From NCBI RefSeq assembly GCF_023502395.1, contig NZ_JAMFMB010000029.1:1-47885 (forward strand): a stretch of DNA of 47,885 bases, written 5' to 3'. Position numbers and translations under genes: made by a program. Numbering within the stretch: the first letter of the stretch is position 1; each line of letters opens with the position of its first letter. The notes under the pieces were generated by a model. That model had not been told where the DNA came from. It did no database searches and worked only from the letters and a program-made list of their open reading frames with translations. Of this stretch, positions 1-8,186 are shown one piece after another. Origin of the DNA: Ruegeria spongiae (GTDB lineage: Bacteria; Pseudomonadota; Alphaproteobacteria; Rhodobacterales; Rhodobacteraceae).

Positions 1-27
1 GGAGCGCCAGTGTGAATCCTTTTTGTC

Positions 28-45
28 AACACAGCCTAGTGTGTT
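28..45. promoter_or_regulatory. Inverted repeat upstream of the YtoQ-like gene
   Basis: A perfect 6-bp inverted repeat, AACACA and TGTGTT around a GCCTAG centre, lies about 50 bp upstream of the first gene. It overlaps a weak TTGTCA -35-like hexamer at 24-29. It could be an operator or a small hairpin; nothing else supports it. Confidence 0.25.
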
Positions 46-97
46 CAAACAAAAAGCAGTCCGCCACGTGTCGGCGCAACGGACAAAGGAGCAAGCC

Positions 98-547
98 ATG
101 AGTCTGACGGTCTATCTTTCGGGTGAGATTCACACTGATTGGCGCGAGCAGATCATCGAAGGGGCCTATGGGCTGGACGTGCATTTCGAAAGCCCGGTGA
201 CCGATCATGCCGCCTCGGATGATTGCGGGGTGGCGATTCTGGGCGAGGAGCCGAACAAATACTGGCACGATCACAAGGGCGCGATGGTGAATGCCATCCG
301 GACACGCAAAGGCATCGTCGGTGCGGATGTGGTTGTGGTGCGCTTTGGCGAGAAATACAAACAGTGGAACGCGGCCTTTGATGCGGGCTATGCTGCGGCG
401 CTGGGCAAGTCTCTCATCATCCTCAGCCAGCCCGAACACCAACATCCGCTGAAAGAAGTTCACGCCGCCGCGCTGGCTGTTGCCGAGGAGCCTGTGCAAG
501 TGGTTGAAATCCTGCGCTATGTGCTGACCGGCAAACTGCCGGGCTAA
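98..547 (+). CDS. YtoQ family protein
   Basis: A 149-residue soluble protein that resembles the YtoQ family, small proteins related in fold to nucleoside 2-deoxyribosyltransferases and of undefined role. The N-terminal MSLTVYLSGEIHTDWR matches the family opening, and a central GADVVVVRFGEKYKQWN segment followed by an FDAGYAAALGK helix gives the expected nucleotide-binding-like alpha/beta layout. The ATG at 98 is chosen because AAAGGAG stands 6-7 bases upstream; the frame is open from 23 but without a ribosome site. The next gene on the same strand starts 78 bp downstream, so the two could be cotranscribed. The family assignment is fairly secure; substrate and pathway are unknown. Confidence 0.8.
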   Translation: MSLTVYLSGEIHTDWREQIIEGAYGLDVHFESPVTDHAASDDCGVAILGEEPNKYWHDHKGAMVNAIRTRKGIVGADVVVVRFGEKYKQWNAAFDAGYAAALGKSLIILSQPEHQHPLKEVHAAALAVAEEPVQVVEILRYVLTGKLPG

Positions 548-625
548 GTGGCGTAACGTCACTTTCGCGGACCGGTGTCAGCGGTCGCCCCCGCTGTTAG
601 CGTTCTCACTCAGGAGGAGCAGCAC

Positions 626-2245
626 ATGGCATATGATTACGTGATTGTGGGGGGCGGCTCGGCGGGCTGCGTGATGGCGGCCCGGCTCAGCGAGGACCCG
701 ACAGTGTCGGTGTGTCTGCTGGAAGCGGGCGGCAACGGCAAGGATTTCGTGATCCGCGCGCCTGCCATGGTTGCCGCGATGATCTCGGGGCGACCCAAGA
801 TCAACAACTGGGCCTTCCAGACCGAACCGCAGCCAGAACTGAACGGTCGGCGCGGGTTCCAGCCGCGCGGGCGCACTTTGGGTGGGTCCTCGGCGATCAA
901 TGCGATGCTCTATATCCGCGGCCATCCCGGTGACTACGATGAATGGGCTGATCTTGGCTGTGAGGGCTGGGACTGGCAGAGCGTCCTGCCCTATTTCCAG
1001 AAAGCCGAGCGCAATCAGCGGGGCGGAGACGCGCTGCATGGGGATAATGGCCCGCTGCAGGTCGCCAACCAGTCGGAGCCGCGCGCGATCACCCGCGCCT
1101 TTGTCGAGGCCGCGACGCAGGTTCAGATTCGCGAGACAGAGGACTTCAACGGACCCGATCAGGAGGGGGCGGGCCTCTACCAGGTCACACAATTTCATGA
1201 CGGGCAAAAGCGCGGAGAGCGCTGCTCGGCGGCGGCGGCCTACGTGCACCCGGCGTTGAGCCGACCCAACCTCACCGTGATCACCCGGGCCACGGCCCGT
1301 CGCATCCGCTTTGACGGGACCCGTGCAACCGGCGTGGAATATGCGAGGCGCGGTCAGGTTGCCGTGGCCGAGGCCAAGCGCGAGGTCATCCTGTCTGCCG
1401 GGGCCTTTGGCTCGCCGCAATTGCTGCTGCTCTCGGGCGTCGGGCCGCGTGACGAACTGGCCGCGCATGGGATCGCGCCGGTTCTGGAAAGCCCCGGTGT
1501 GGGGCGGAACCTGCAGGATCATCTGGACTATATCATCGGCTATCGCTCAAAACGCCATGACGTTCTGGGGCTGAACCCGCGTGGCTTGTATGATCTCGCC
1601 CGTGCTGGGCTGCGCTGGCGCAAGGATGGCGGCGGCATGTTCGCCTCGCCTTTTGCCGAGGGTGGTGCGTTTTTCAAATCGACCCCGGATGTCGGTCGTC
1701 CCGATCTGCAACTGCATTTTGTTGTGGGGATTGTGGATGATCACATGCGCAAGATTCACCTGCATCACGGTTTCTCCTGCCATGTCTGCGTGCTGCGTCC
1801 CGAAAGCCGGGGTCATGTCGGTCTGCTTTCGACCGACCCCAAGGCGGCGCCGCGCATCGACCCGGGCTTCCTCAGTGACCGACGCGATCTGGATCTGCTG
1901 ATTGCGGGGGCGAAACGGACGGATGCGCTGCTGTCTGCCCCGCCGCTTGATCCGTGGCGTGACAAGCGATTGTATCCGCATGACGGAACGGATGCCGCGA
2001 TCGAGTCCGATATCCGCGCCCGCGCCGACACGATCTATCACCCGGTCGGCACCTGCAAGATGGGCACGGATGACATGGCCGTGGTCGACCCGCAGGCCCG
2101 CCTGCATGGCTGCGAGGGGCTGCGGGTGGTCGATGCCTCGGTGATGCCGCGCCTGATCGGCGGCAACACCAACGCACCCACCATCATGATCGCCGAAAAG
2201 ATCGCCGACCGGATCAAGGCCGAGATCAGTCGCGCGGCGGCGTGA
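626..2245 (+). CDS. GMC family flavin oxidoreductase, choline/alcohol-dehydrogenase-like
   Basis: A 539-residue GMC oxidoreductase expected to oxidise an alcohol (choline or another primary alcohol) with FAD. The ADP-binding motif VIVGGGSAG is at residues 7-14 and the GMC signature [14 protein letters not shown] follows near residue 92. The C-terminal active site [11 protein letters not shown] has H472, with GGNTNAP carrying N516; the 44-residue spacing equals that of the catalytic His/Asn pair of choline oxidase. The ATG at 626 has AGGAGG upstream; the frame is open from 575 without a better start. No betaine aldehyde dehydrogenase (betB) or betI neighbour is present, so the substrate cannot be called choline with certainty. 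Its 3' end overlaps the convergent glutathione transferase gene by 20 bp. Confidence 0.88.
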   Translation: MAYDYVIVGGGSAGCVMAARLSEDPTVSVCLLEAGGNGKDFVIRAPAMVAAMISGRPKINNWAFQTEPQPELNGRRGFQPRGRTLGGSSAINAMLYIRGHPGDYDEWADLGCEGWDWQSVLPYFQKAERNQRGGDALHGDNGPLQVANQSEPRAITRAFVEAATQVQIRETEDFNGPDQEGAGLYQVTQFHDGQKRGERCSAAAAYVHPALSRPNLTVITRATARRIRFDGTRATGVEYARRGQVAVAEAKREVILSAGAFGSPQLLLLSGVGPRDELAAHGIAPVLESPGVGRNLQDHLDYIIGYRSKRHDVLGLNPRGLYDLARAGLRWRKDGGGMFASPFAEGGAFFKSTPDVGRPDLQLHFVVGIVDDHMRKIHLHHGFSCHVCVLRPESRGHVGLLSTDPKAAPRIDPGFLSDRRDLDLLIAGAKRTDALLSAPPLDPWRDKRLYPHDGTDAAIESDIRARADTIYHPVGTCKMGTDDMAVVDPQARLHGCEGLRVVDASVMPRLIGGNTNAPTIMIAEKIADRIKAEISRAAA

Positions 2246-2924
2246 CCAGCCCTTTCTGCACGGCTGGGCGTTCAAGGAAGCGGTCGAGATAGGCCACGAC
2301 ATTCTTGTTGGCGTGCCAGCCGACAACGTCCTGCGCGCCGTAGAATTCCAGCCCCCGCAGCCAGGGCGCGATGGCGATGTCGGCGATGGAATACTCGCCC
2401 GCGATCCAGTCGCGATCCGCCAGTTGGCCGTCCACCACCGCCAGCAGGCGCATCGCCTCGGCGATGTAGCGGTTGCGCGGGCGCGGGTCCTCGATCTCGG
2501 CGCCTGCGAATTTGTGGAAATAGCCAAGCTGCCCGAACATCGGCCCGATGCCGCCCATCTGGAACATCAGCCATTGGGTGATATGCGCTTTTTCGGTTGC
2601 GGTCTTGCCGATCAGCTTGCCGGTCTTCTCGCCCAGATAGAGCAGGATCGCGCCGCTTTCGAACAGTTGCAGCGGCGCACCATCCGGGCCGTGTGGGTCG
2701 ATGATTGCGGGGATCTTGTTATTCGGGTTCAGCGACAGGAACTCGGGGCTTTTGACATCCGCATCGGCCAGCGTGACCTTGTGGGCCTCATAGGGCAGCC
2801 CGATCTCTTCCAGCATGATCGAGGCCTTGACGCCGTTGGGCGTAGGAAAGGAATAGAGTTGCAGAATATCGGAGTTCTGCGGTGGCCATTTGCGGGTAAT
2901 CGGGAAAGAGGAAAGGTCGGGCAT
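2226..2924 (-). CDS. Glutathione S-transferase, nu-class (YghU/YfcG-like)
   Basis: A 232-residue cytosolic glutathione transferase. An N-terminal thioredoxin-fold domain has the TPNG segment (28-31) typical of YghU/YfcG-type enzymes, the NKIPAI cis-proline loop and an [10 protein letters not shown] glutathione-binding stretch. The all-helical C-terminal domain has the conserved [12 protein letters not shown]-capping box. YghU/YfcG enzymes bind two glutathiones and have disulfide-bond reductase activity; that role here is inference. The ATG at 2924 follows CGGAG at a good distance; the open frame upstream to 2984 is not needed. It lies downstream of, and on the same strand as, the FAD-binding dehydrogenase, 176 bp away, so it probably has its own promoter. 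Confidence 0.87.
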   Translation of the reverse strand: MPDLSSFPITRKWPPQNSDILQLYSFPTPNGVKASIMLEEIGLPYEAHKVTLADADVKSPEFLSLNPNNKIPAIIDPHGPDGAPLQLFESGAILLYLGEKTGKLIGKTATEKAHITQWLMFQMGGIGPMFGQLGYFHKFAGAEIEDPRPRNRYIAEAMRLLAVVDGQLADRDWIAGEYSIADIAIAPWLRGLEFYGAQDVVGWHANKNVVAYLDRFLERPAVQKGLVTPPRD

Positions 2925-2964
2925 GGGGCACTCCGTTATGATCCGGTTCCCAACATAAGTGCGC

Positions 2965-2982
2965 GGCTGTCGCGGAACAGCC
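2965..2982. repeat. Hairpin upstream of the glutathione transferase gene
   Basis: A GGCTGT/ACAGCC inverted repeat with a 6-base loop lies 41 bp upstream of the transferase start, in the 176-bp gap after the FAD dehydrogenase. No T-tract follows on either strand. It may be a weak stop for the upstream gene or an operator. Confidence 0.25.
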
Positions 2983-3100
2983 ATAATTCAGCCAACCCAG
3001 GGCACAGAGGATGTGTGTGTGCGAACAATCGGCCCCGGCTTGCCAGGGTGCCGCAAGATCGCGCGTTGCCTGAGCGGCGAGGTTCAGGGAGATTTTCCTG

Positions 3101-4771
3101 CTATCCGATATCGGCGGAAGCGGCGCGGCCTGCCTGGCGGCCCGAGAAGATGCAGCCGCCCAGGAAAGTCCCCTCGAGGCTGCGATAGCCGTGATAACCG
3201 CCGCCGCCAAAGCCCGAGACTTCACCCGCCGCGTACAGCCCCGGCAGCATCTCGGCCCCGCGCCCGTCTGCCTGTCGGAAACAGCGCCCGCCCAGATCGG
3301 TTTCCAGCCCGCCCAGCGTTTTGCGGGTCAGCAAGTGCAGTTTGACCCCGATCAGCGGCCCTTTGGAGGGGTCGAGGATTTTATGCGGCTTGGCGGAGCG
3401 GATCAGCCTGTCGCCGATATAGTTGCGGAAAGTGCGGATCCCCATGATCTGCTGATCCTTGGAAAATTTGTTGTCCATCTGCCGGTCGCGGTCTTCGATC
3501 TGGCGCTGGATATCGTCCAGTTTCAGCAGATCATTGCCAGCGACACCATTCATCTTTGCGACCAGTTCCGACAGCGTGTCGGCCACCACGAAATCCGCGC
3601 CATGTTCCTTGAACGCCTCGACCGGGCCGGTCGCTTTCGGGCCAAAGGCGCGGCCCAGCACCTGTTTCCAGTCGCGTCCCGTCAGGTCGGGGTTCTGCTC
3701 GGAGCCTGACAGCGCGAACTCTTTCTTGATGATGCTTTGGGTCAGGATGAACCAGGTATAATCATGCCCGGTCTTCGTGATCGCCTCGAGCGCGCCGAGG
3801 CTGTCATAGCCGGGATAGTTCGGCGCGACCATGCGCTTGCCGGTTGCGTCGAACCACATCGAGGACGGTCCCGGCAGGATGCGGATCGCGTGATCAGGCC
3901 AGATCGGGTCCCAGTTGCGCACGCCTTCGACGTAATGCCACATGCGGTCCTTGTTGATCGTGTTGGCCCCCGCCCGTTCCGAGATGCTGATCATGCGCCC
4001 GTCCACATGGGCTGGCACGCCCTTGATCATATGCGCGGGTGGGGTGCCCAGCCGCTCGGGCCAGCTTTGCCGTACCAGATCCAGATTGCCGCCGATGCCG
4101 CCGGAACAGACGATCACGGCGGGGGCGCGCAATTCGAAATCACCAACCACTTCGCGGTTTGATTCCTGCCCGCGCGGCTTGTCATCAGGGGCAAGCACCG
4201 AGCCCGTCACGCCCACGCAAGCCCCGTTCTCGATGATCAGGTGATCCACCTGATGGCGGAACTTGAAGGTGACTTTGCCCTCAGCTTCCATCGCCCGTGC
4301 GCGGGTCTCGAACACCTCGACCGTGCCGGGCCCGGTGCCCCAGGTGATATGGAACCGGGGCACCGAATTGCCCTGCGACGAGGCATCGACCCCACCGCGT
4401 TCGGCCCAGCCGACGATCGGAAAAATCCGGTGCCCCATGGCGCGCAACCAGTCGCGTTTCTCGCTGGCGGCAAACTCGACATACGCGCGCGCCCATTGTT
4501 GTGGCCAATGATCCTCGTCCCGGTCGAACCCGGCGGTGCCCTGCCAGTCCTGCCAGGCCAGATCAAAGCTGTCCCGAATGCCTAGTCGCCGCTGTTCGGG
4601 GGTGTCGACCATGAACAGCCCGCCAAGGCTCCAGAACGCCTGACCGCCCAGATTGGCCTCGCTCTCTTGATCCAATACAAGCACGCGGCGCCCGGCCTCG
4701 GCGGCCTCGGTCGCGGCGACGAGGCCTGCAAGCCCGCCGCCTACCACGATCACGTCCGATGTCTGGGCCAT
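3101..4771 (-). CDS. FAD-binding dehydrogenase, fumarate-reductase/ketosteroid-dehydrogenase flavoprotein type
   Basis: A 556-residue flavoprotein of the FAD_binding_2 superfamily (succinate dehydrogenase, fumarate reductase and 3-ketosteroid Delta1-dehydrogenase relatives). The dinucleotide-binding motif VVGGGLAGLVAATEAAEAG opens the protein at residues 9-27 and ends at an acidic LVLDQ. The C-terminus has the FAD-closing run GLYAAGEVSGFGGGGYHGYRS followed by EGTFLGGCIFSGR, typical of the group annotated as putative FAD-binding dehydrogenases. CAGGAG precedes the ATG at 4771. The 2H-phosphoesterase-like gene is divergent, 146 bp away. No partner cytochrome or iron-sulfur subunit is adjacent, so a soluble dehydrogenase is likely; the substrate is unknown. 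Confidence 0.82.
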   Translation of the reverse strand: MAQTSDVIVVGGGLAGLVAATEAAEAGRRVLVLDQESEANLGGQAFWSLGGLFMVDTPEQRRLGIRDSFDLAWQDWQGTAGFDRDEDHWPQQWARAYVEFAASEKRDWLRAMGHRIFPIVGWAERGGVDASSQGNSVPRFHITWGTGPGTVEVFETRARAMEAEGKVTFKFRHQVDHLIIENGACVGVTGSVLAPDDKPRGQESNREVVGDFELRAPAVIVCSGGIGGNLDLVRQSWPERLGTPPAHMIKGVPAHVDGRMISISERAGANTINKDRMWHYVEGVRNWDPIWPDHAIRILPGPSSMWFDATGKRMVAPNYPGYDSLGALEAITKTGHDYTWFILTQSIIKKEFALSGSEQNPDLTGRDWKQVLGRAFGPKATGPVEAFKEHGADFVVADTLSELVAKMNGVAGNDLLKLDDIQRQIEDRDRQMDNKFSKDQQIMGIRTFRNYIGDRLIRSAKPHKILDPSKGPLIGVKLHLLTRKTLGGLETDLGGRCFRQADGRGAEMLPGLYAAGEVSGFGGGGYHGYRSLEGTFLGGCIFSGRQAGRAASADIG

Positions 4772-4809
4772 GGTTTGCTCCTGGGTGCCTGCGTTACCGT
4801 CTCCGATGC

Positions 4810-4838
4810 ACTATTGTCTTGAAGCATTGCCGAGGCAA
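4810..4838 (-). promoter_or_regulatory. Candidate sigma70-type promoter of the FAD dehydrogenase
   Basis: On the minus strand TTGCCT (4838-4833) and AATAGT (4815-4810) are separated by 17 bp and lie about 40 bp upstream of the start codon. The -10 matches 4 of 6 consensus bases. Confidence 0.35.
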
Positions 4839-4917
4839 GACATGCGCTGATGGCTGTGTCACGGACAGGTAACATCCGTTACGCAATGTGGCATGACACC
4901 CCGAACAGGATATCCCG

Positions 4918-5613
4918 ATGAGCCCAGCCAAGCTTTCCCCGACCGACGTATCCGGCCCGCGCCCGGCGTGGAGTGTCGACAAGTTCGACGATGCGGGCCG
5001 GGTGCGCGTCACGCCGGGCCTGACGACGCTGTGCCATATCGACCGGGGCTCTGCCGCGCATGCCGCTCTGGGCCGGATCGCCGCGGCGCTGCGGACGGGG
5101 CCGCATGCCCACGCCTTTGCCTTCCTGCCGCCCGACAGCTTTCACATGACCCTCTTCGATGGGGTCATCGACTATCGCCGCGATGGCGTGCACTGGCCCG
5201 AATACCTGCCATCGGACGCGCCCATAGCTCAGGTCGAGGCGGACTGGCGCGCGCGGCTGCAGGACTTCCATCTGCCGCAGCGCTTCGAGATCGACGTCAA
5301 CGGAGTGGTCGGCGGCTATACCTGCCCGGTAAGCGGTGCCGACGCCGAGCATGAGCGGCAGTTGCGCGAGTGCCGCGATCAACTGGCAGAGCGGTTGCAG
5401 CTGCGCCGAGCCAATCACGACAGCTATGGGTTCCACATCACGCTGGCCTATCAGGTGCAATGGCTTGATCCGCAGGCCGGGCAAGACGTCGTTGCGCTTT
5501 CGGACCAACTCTTTGCCGATCATGGTGACGCTCTGCGGCGGGTCGAGATTGGCCCGGTTGAATTTTGTCGGTTCGAAAACATGTATCATTTCGAACCGCT
5601 TCTGAGACTGTAG
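4918..5613 (+). CDS. DUF1868 / 2H phosphoesterase superfamily protein
   Basis: A 231-residue protein with the paired HxT motifs that define 2H phosphoesterases: SFHMTL (H76, T78) and GFHITL (H173, T175), in two halves of similar topology. Such enzymes open cyclic phosphodiesters or ligate RNA ends; DUF1868 members lack an assigned substrate. The start at 4918 has a modest AGGA-like site 8 bases upstream. The gene runs into the convergent Excalibur-motif gene, with only 3 bp between the two stop codons. Motif identification is strong; the biochemical role is unknown. Confidence 0.75.
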   Translation: MSPAKLSPTDVSGPRPAWSVDKFDDAGRVRVTPGLTTLCHIDRGSAAHAALGRIAAALRTGPHAHAFAFLPPDSFHMTLFDGVIDYRRDGVHWPEYLPSDAPIAQVEADWRARLQDFHLPQRFEIDVNGVVGGYTCPVSGADAEHERQLRECRDQLAERLQLRRANHDSYGFHITLAYQVQWLDPQAGQDVVALSDQLFADHGDALRRVEIGPVEFCRFENMYHFEPLLRL

Positions 5614-5616
5614 CGC

Positions 5617-6069
5617 TCAGGGCTTGATGAATTTGGAGTTGCCGATCTGCCGCCTGTCGGTATTGCCCGCATTTGGGGCCGTGTCGCGCGACGCCTGCAC
5701 GGTCTCGACCGACTGCGCCGGAATGGCGGCAATCGTCCGCGTCTCGCAGGCGACGCCGTTCCCGTCGGGATCATTGCGCAGGTGATAGCCGGGCATTCCT
5801 TCGCGCACTTCAAATACGCCGACCTTGGCAGCCGCCTCGCAGCCAGCCATCGCGACCAGATGTTGCAGGGCTTGTTCGGCCGGATAGGGACTGGTGCGGA
5901 TATAGACACCGATCGCGGTGCTGCACATCAACAGCGGCAGGGCGGCAAGCAAGGTCGCGATGCGTGTCGGGGACAGCGCCTTGGCCCGTGTTGCGGCGGC
6001 GCGCTTTTCCCGGCGCATCCGGCGCTTGACTGATTTTCTTTTGGGCCTGAGTTCGCTGAGTTCCGTCAT
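5617..6069 (-). CDS. Membrane-anchored Excalibur-motif protein
   Basis: A 150-residue protein. The first 36 residues are very basic (RKSVKRRMRREKR), a single hydrophobic segment follows at about 37-57 (TLLAALPLLMCSTAIGVYI), and the rest should lie outside the cytoplasm with the basic part inside. The exported part ends in a motif like Excalibur calcium-binding repeats: YHLRNDPDGNGVACE with D100, D102, N104, C108 and E109; C77 could pair with C108. Excalibur domains occur on surface proteins and beside nucleases. The ATG at 6069 is preferred because the frame upstream of it encodes nothing membrane-like. Function unknown. Confidence 0.6.
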   Translation of the reverse strand: MTELSELRPKRKSVKRRMRREKRAAATRAKALSPTRIATLLAALPLLMCSTAIGVYIRTSPYPAEQALQHLVAMAGCEAAAKVGVFEVREGMPGYHLRNDPDGNGVACETRTIAAIPAQSVETVQASRDTAPNAGNTDRRQIGNSKFIKP

Positions 6070-6136
6070 GCGCCCGACGTAAGGGATACAGATGGCAAAG
6101 ACATGGCAGCAATGCGCCAAATCCGGTCAATACGGC

Positions 6137-6151
6137 AAAACCGCCGGTTTT
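6137..6151. terminator. Small hairpin with flanking A/T tracts
   Basis: AAAACC and GGTTTT around a GCC loop form a 6-bp stem with T-rich 3' ends on both strands. On the minus strand it could end leftward transcripts from the sulfatase before the Excalibur gene. The stem is short, so this is tentative. Confidence 0.3.
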
Positions 6152-6292
6152 TCAGCGGGCCGGATGTGGCTGAAATAACCGGGGAACAGTACCTGATGAA
6201 ACTTGTCAACTATATGATTTATAATGATTTTCCCTCTTTACAATCGCTCATGGGCCGCCTAGTAAAAGTACAGAATACAGAGCCAGCCAGCC
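6152..6292. other. AT-rich non-coding block
   Basis: This part of the 393-bp gap between the Excalibur and sulfatase genes has an unusually AT-rich core (about 6196-6262) in an otherwise GC-rich window. A short frame opens at ATG 6196 but has no ribosome site and ends in low-complexity coding, so I do not call a gene. Its base composition, next to a toxin-gene relic, suggests leftover acquired DNA. Confidence 0.35.
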
Positions 6293-6394
6293 TCAGGCGC
6301 TCGCCCGCAGCACGCCATCCAGCGACCTGTCAAAGGTAGCCAGACAGCACGCCCCGCCCGCCAGCCAGATCTGAATCAAGCCAGCAGCGTATTC
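6293..6394 (-). pseudogene. C-terminal relic of a VapC-like PIN-domain toxin
   Basis: On the minus strand, positions 6394 to 6293 encode 33 residues before TGA. They follow the C-terminal pattern of PIN-domain VapC toxins: a YAAGLIQ helix, an LAGGACC strand lead-in, then LATFDRSLDGVL. The conserved TFDR is intact. The preceding acidic active-site segment, usually DFAD, reads EYAA, so the catalytic Asp is absent. No start codon, N-terminal domain or VapB antitoxin remains, because the frame runs straight into the hairpin at 6401 and the sulfatase stop at 6463. The match is by eye on a short stretch, so confidence is moderate. Confidence 0.45.
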
Positions 6395-6400
6395 ACCGCA

Positions 6401-6422
6401 GCCACCCGCCTTGCCGGGTGGC
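6401..6422. terminator. Hairpin downstream of the sulfatase gene
   Basis: GCCACCCG and CGGGTGGC form a perfect 8-bp stem around a CCTTGC loop. It sits 41 bp past the sulfatase stop, a usual place for a terminator of that leftward gene. However, the T-rich tail (TTATTTGTTTG) lies on the right, which would suit a plus-strand transcript. Direction is therefore uncertain. Confidence 0.45.
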
Positions 6423-6462
6423 TTATTTGTTTGAATTGCCGCTGGACCCCGGCAATGGAATG

Positions 6463-8124
6463 TTACCGTTGCCGCCAGTCGCGCGCCTTGCGGCCCCGGT
6501 ATTTCGCCGTCAGCTCCGGCGGCGCGTCATTCTCGTCATAAACGCCCAGCACGATGCCACGCTTGCCCGACTTCATGCGCATCTCTTCCAACTGGCGCAG
6601 CGACCGTGTGGTACGTTGCGAGGGGCGGCGCGCCCAGGCAAAAAGGTGGTCATAGAGCTCCTCGATCACTGCCTCATGCGCAGCGCTGACGCCCAGGTCA
6701 TCCAATTCCTGCGGATCGTTCTCAAGATCGAAGAGCAGGGGCCGGAAGCCGCCTTCGCAATGGATCAGCTTCCATTTCTTGCTGGCGATCATGAACATCA
6801 CCGCGTCGCGGGTTTCAACGCCCAGTTGTTCGGCAATCGGTGAGGTGGAGTAGTCGTATTCGCATATCGCATGGGCGCGGAACGTATCGCTACGCTGACC
6901 GCGCAGGATCGGCAGCAGGCTTTCACCTTCAAGGATGTGATCGGCAACCTCTCCGCCCGCTGCGTCGACAAAGGTCGGAGCGAGGTCGATGCTTTCGACC
7001 AGCGCATTGCAGGTGGTACCCCGCGTGGTATCGGCCTCTGGCGCAGGATCGTAGACAATCAGCGGCACTTTGGTCGAGGCATCCTGAAAGAACGTCTTTT
7101 CCCCAAGCCAGTGATCGCCCAGAAAATCGCCGTGATCCGAGGTGATTACGATCATCGTGTCCTGCATCCGCCCGGTATCCTCCATCCAGTCGAGCAGGCG
7201 GCCGATCTGGTCGTCGGCCTGTTTGATCAGCCCCATATAGGCGGGAATCACCGCCTCGCGCACATGGTCCTGCGAAAAGGCCTGCCCGACCTTGGTGTCC
7301 ATGAAGGCCTTCAGCACCGGATGCGCCCGCTGCCGTTCGACATCACAGCGGTTGACCGGCAGGATGTGTTCCGGCCCGTACATCGAGGCATAGGGCTCGG
7401 GCACGATATAGGGCCAGTGCGGCTTGATATAGGACAGGTGGCAGCACCACGGGCCGTCATGGCTTTCCATGAACTCCATGCCGCGTGTCGTCAGATAGGG
7501 CGTTTCGCTGTCAGCTTCGTCGATATTTGCCGGGTGGGGCGCGTGTTTGAGGAACCAGCCGGACAGGACATTGCCATCACCATCCAGCGCCGAGTTTGCA
7601 AAATCATGCCACGGATTGTCGCTGTCATAGCCCTTGCCGCGCAGGTAGTCGTTATAGGCCCTGGCCCCGTCCGGATCATACAGCCCGTCCGGCCCCTCGG
7701 GTCGCATGCCGTCGTCACGCTCGAAGATGTCAAAGCCGCATTCCGCCACCCGCGCGCCGATCAGGCTGTCGTGGGCCAGGCCCAGCCGGGCCATCCCCTC
7801 GGCATCGGCGCGCATATGGGTCTTGCCCACCAGCCAGCTTTGCATCCCCGCCTTGCGCAGATGGTCGCCGATGGTCAACTCACCCACTTTCAGCGGGATG
7901 CCATTATTCGAGGCCCCATGGGACTGCACATAGCGCCCGGTATAGGTCGACATCCGCGACGAGCCACAGATGGGCGACTGGATGTAGGCGCGGGTGAAAC
8001 GGACCCCGCGTTTGGCCAGACCGTCGATATGGGGCGTGTGCAGGTGCGGGTGGCCGTAGCAGCTCAGGTAATCCCAGCGCAGCTGGTCGAACATGATGAA
8101 CAGGATGTTCTTTGCCTTGGCCAT
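6463..8124 (-). CDS. Type I sulfatase / phosphonate monoester hydrolase family enzyme
   Basis: A 553-residue alkaline-phosphatase-superfamily hydrolase. The metal-binding start is FDQLRWD (D13), and the formylglycine motif is CGSSRMSTYTG with C53, matching C-x-[SP]-x-R followed by TG; the Cys must be oxidised to formylglycine for activity. A second metal site is in TSDHGDFLGDH. There is no signal peptide, so it should be cytoplasmic. The long middle region resembles cytoplasmic sulfatases and phosphonate monoester hydrolases more than periplasmic arylsulfatases. CGGAGG lies upstream of the ATG. The phosphoglycolate phosphatase gene is upstream on the same strand, 62 bp away, so an operon is possible. 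No sulfatase-modifying enzyme gene is seen here. Confidence 0.85.
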   Translation of the reverse strand: MAKAKNILFIMFDQLRWDYLSCYGHPHLHTPHIDGLAKRGVRFTRAYIQSPICGSSRMSTYTGRYVQSHGASNNGIPLKVGELTIGDHLRKAGMQSWLVGKTHMRADAEGMARLGLAHDSLIGARVAECGFDIFERDDGMRPEGPDGLYDPDGARAYNDYLRGKGYDSDNPWHDFANSALDGDGNVLSGWFLKHAPHPANIDEADSETPYLTTRGMEFMESHDGPWCCHLSYIKPHWPYIVPEPYASMYGPEHILPVNRCDVERQRAHPVLKAFMDTKVGQAFSQDHVREAVIPAYMGLIKQADDQIGRLLDWMEDTGRMQDTMIVITSDHGDFLGDHWLGEKTFFQDASTKVPLIVYDPAPEADTTRGTTCNALVESIDLAPTFVDAAGGEVADHILEGESLLPILRGQRSDTFRAHAICEYDYSTSPIAEQLGVETRDAVMFMIASKKWKLIHCEGGFRPLLFDLENDPQELDDLGVSAAHEAVIEELYDHLFAWARRPSQRTTRSLRQLEEMRMKSGKRGIVLGVYDENDAPPELTAKYRGRKARDWRQR

Positions 8125-8186
8125 TGCGCGCCTCCGTGGTTGCCGACGTCATGCTAGTGGCATTTTGCCGGAACGAAAGGGGGCAG

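Noticed and set aside
6196-6339. A short plus-strand frame starting MKLVNYMIYNDF
   Set aside because: No ribosome site, abrupt change to low-complexity Arg/Ala coding, and the second half is antisense to the better-supported VapC-like relic.
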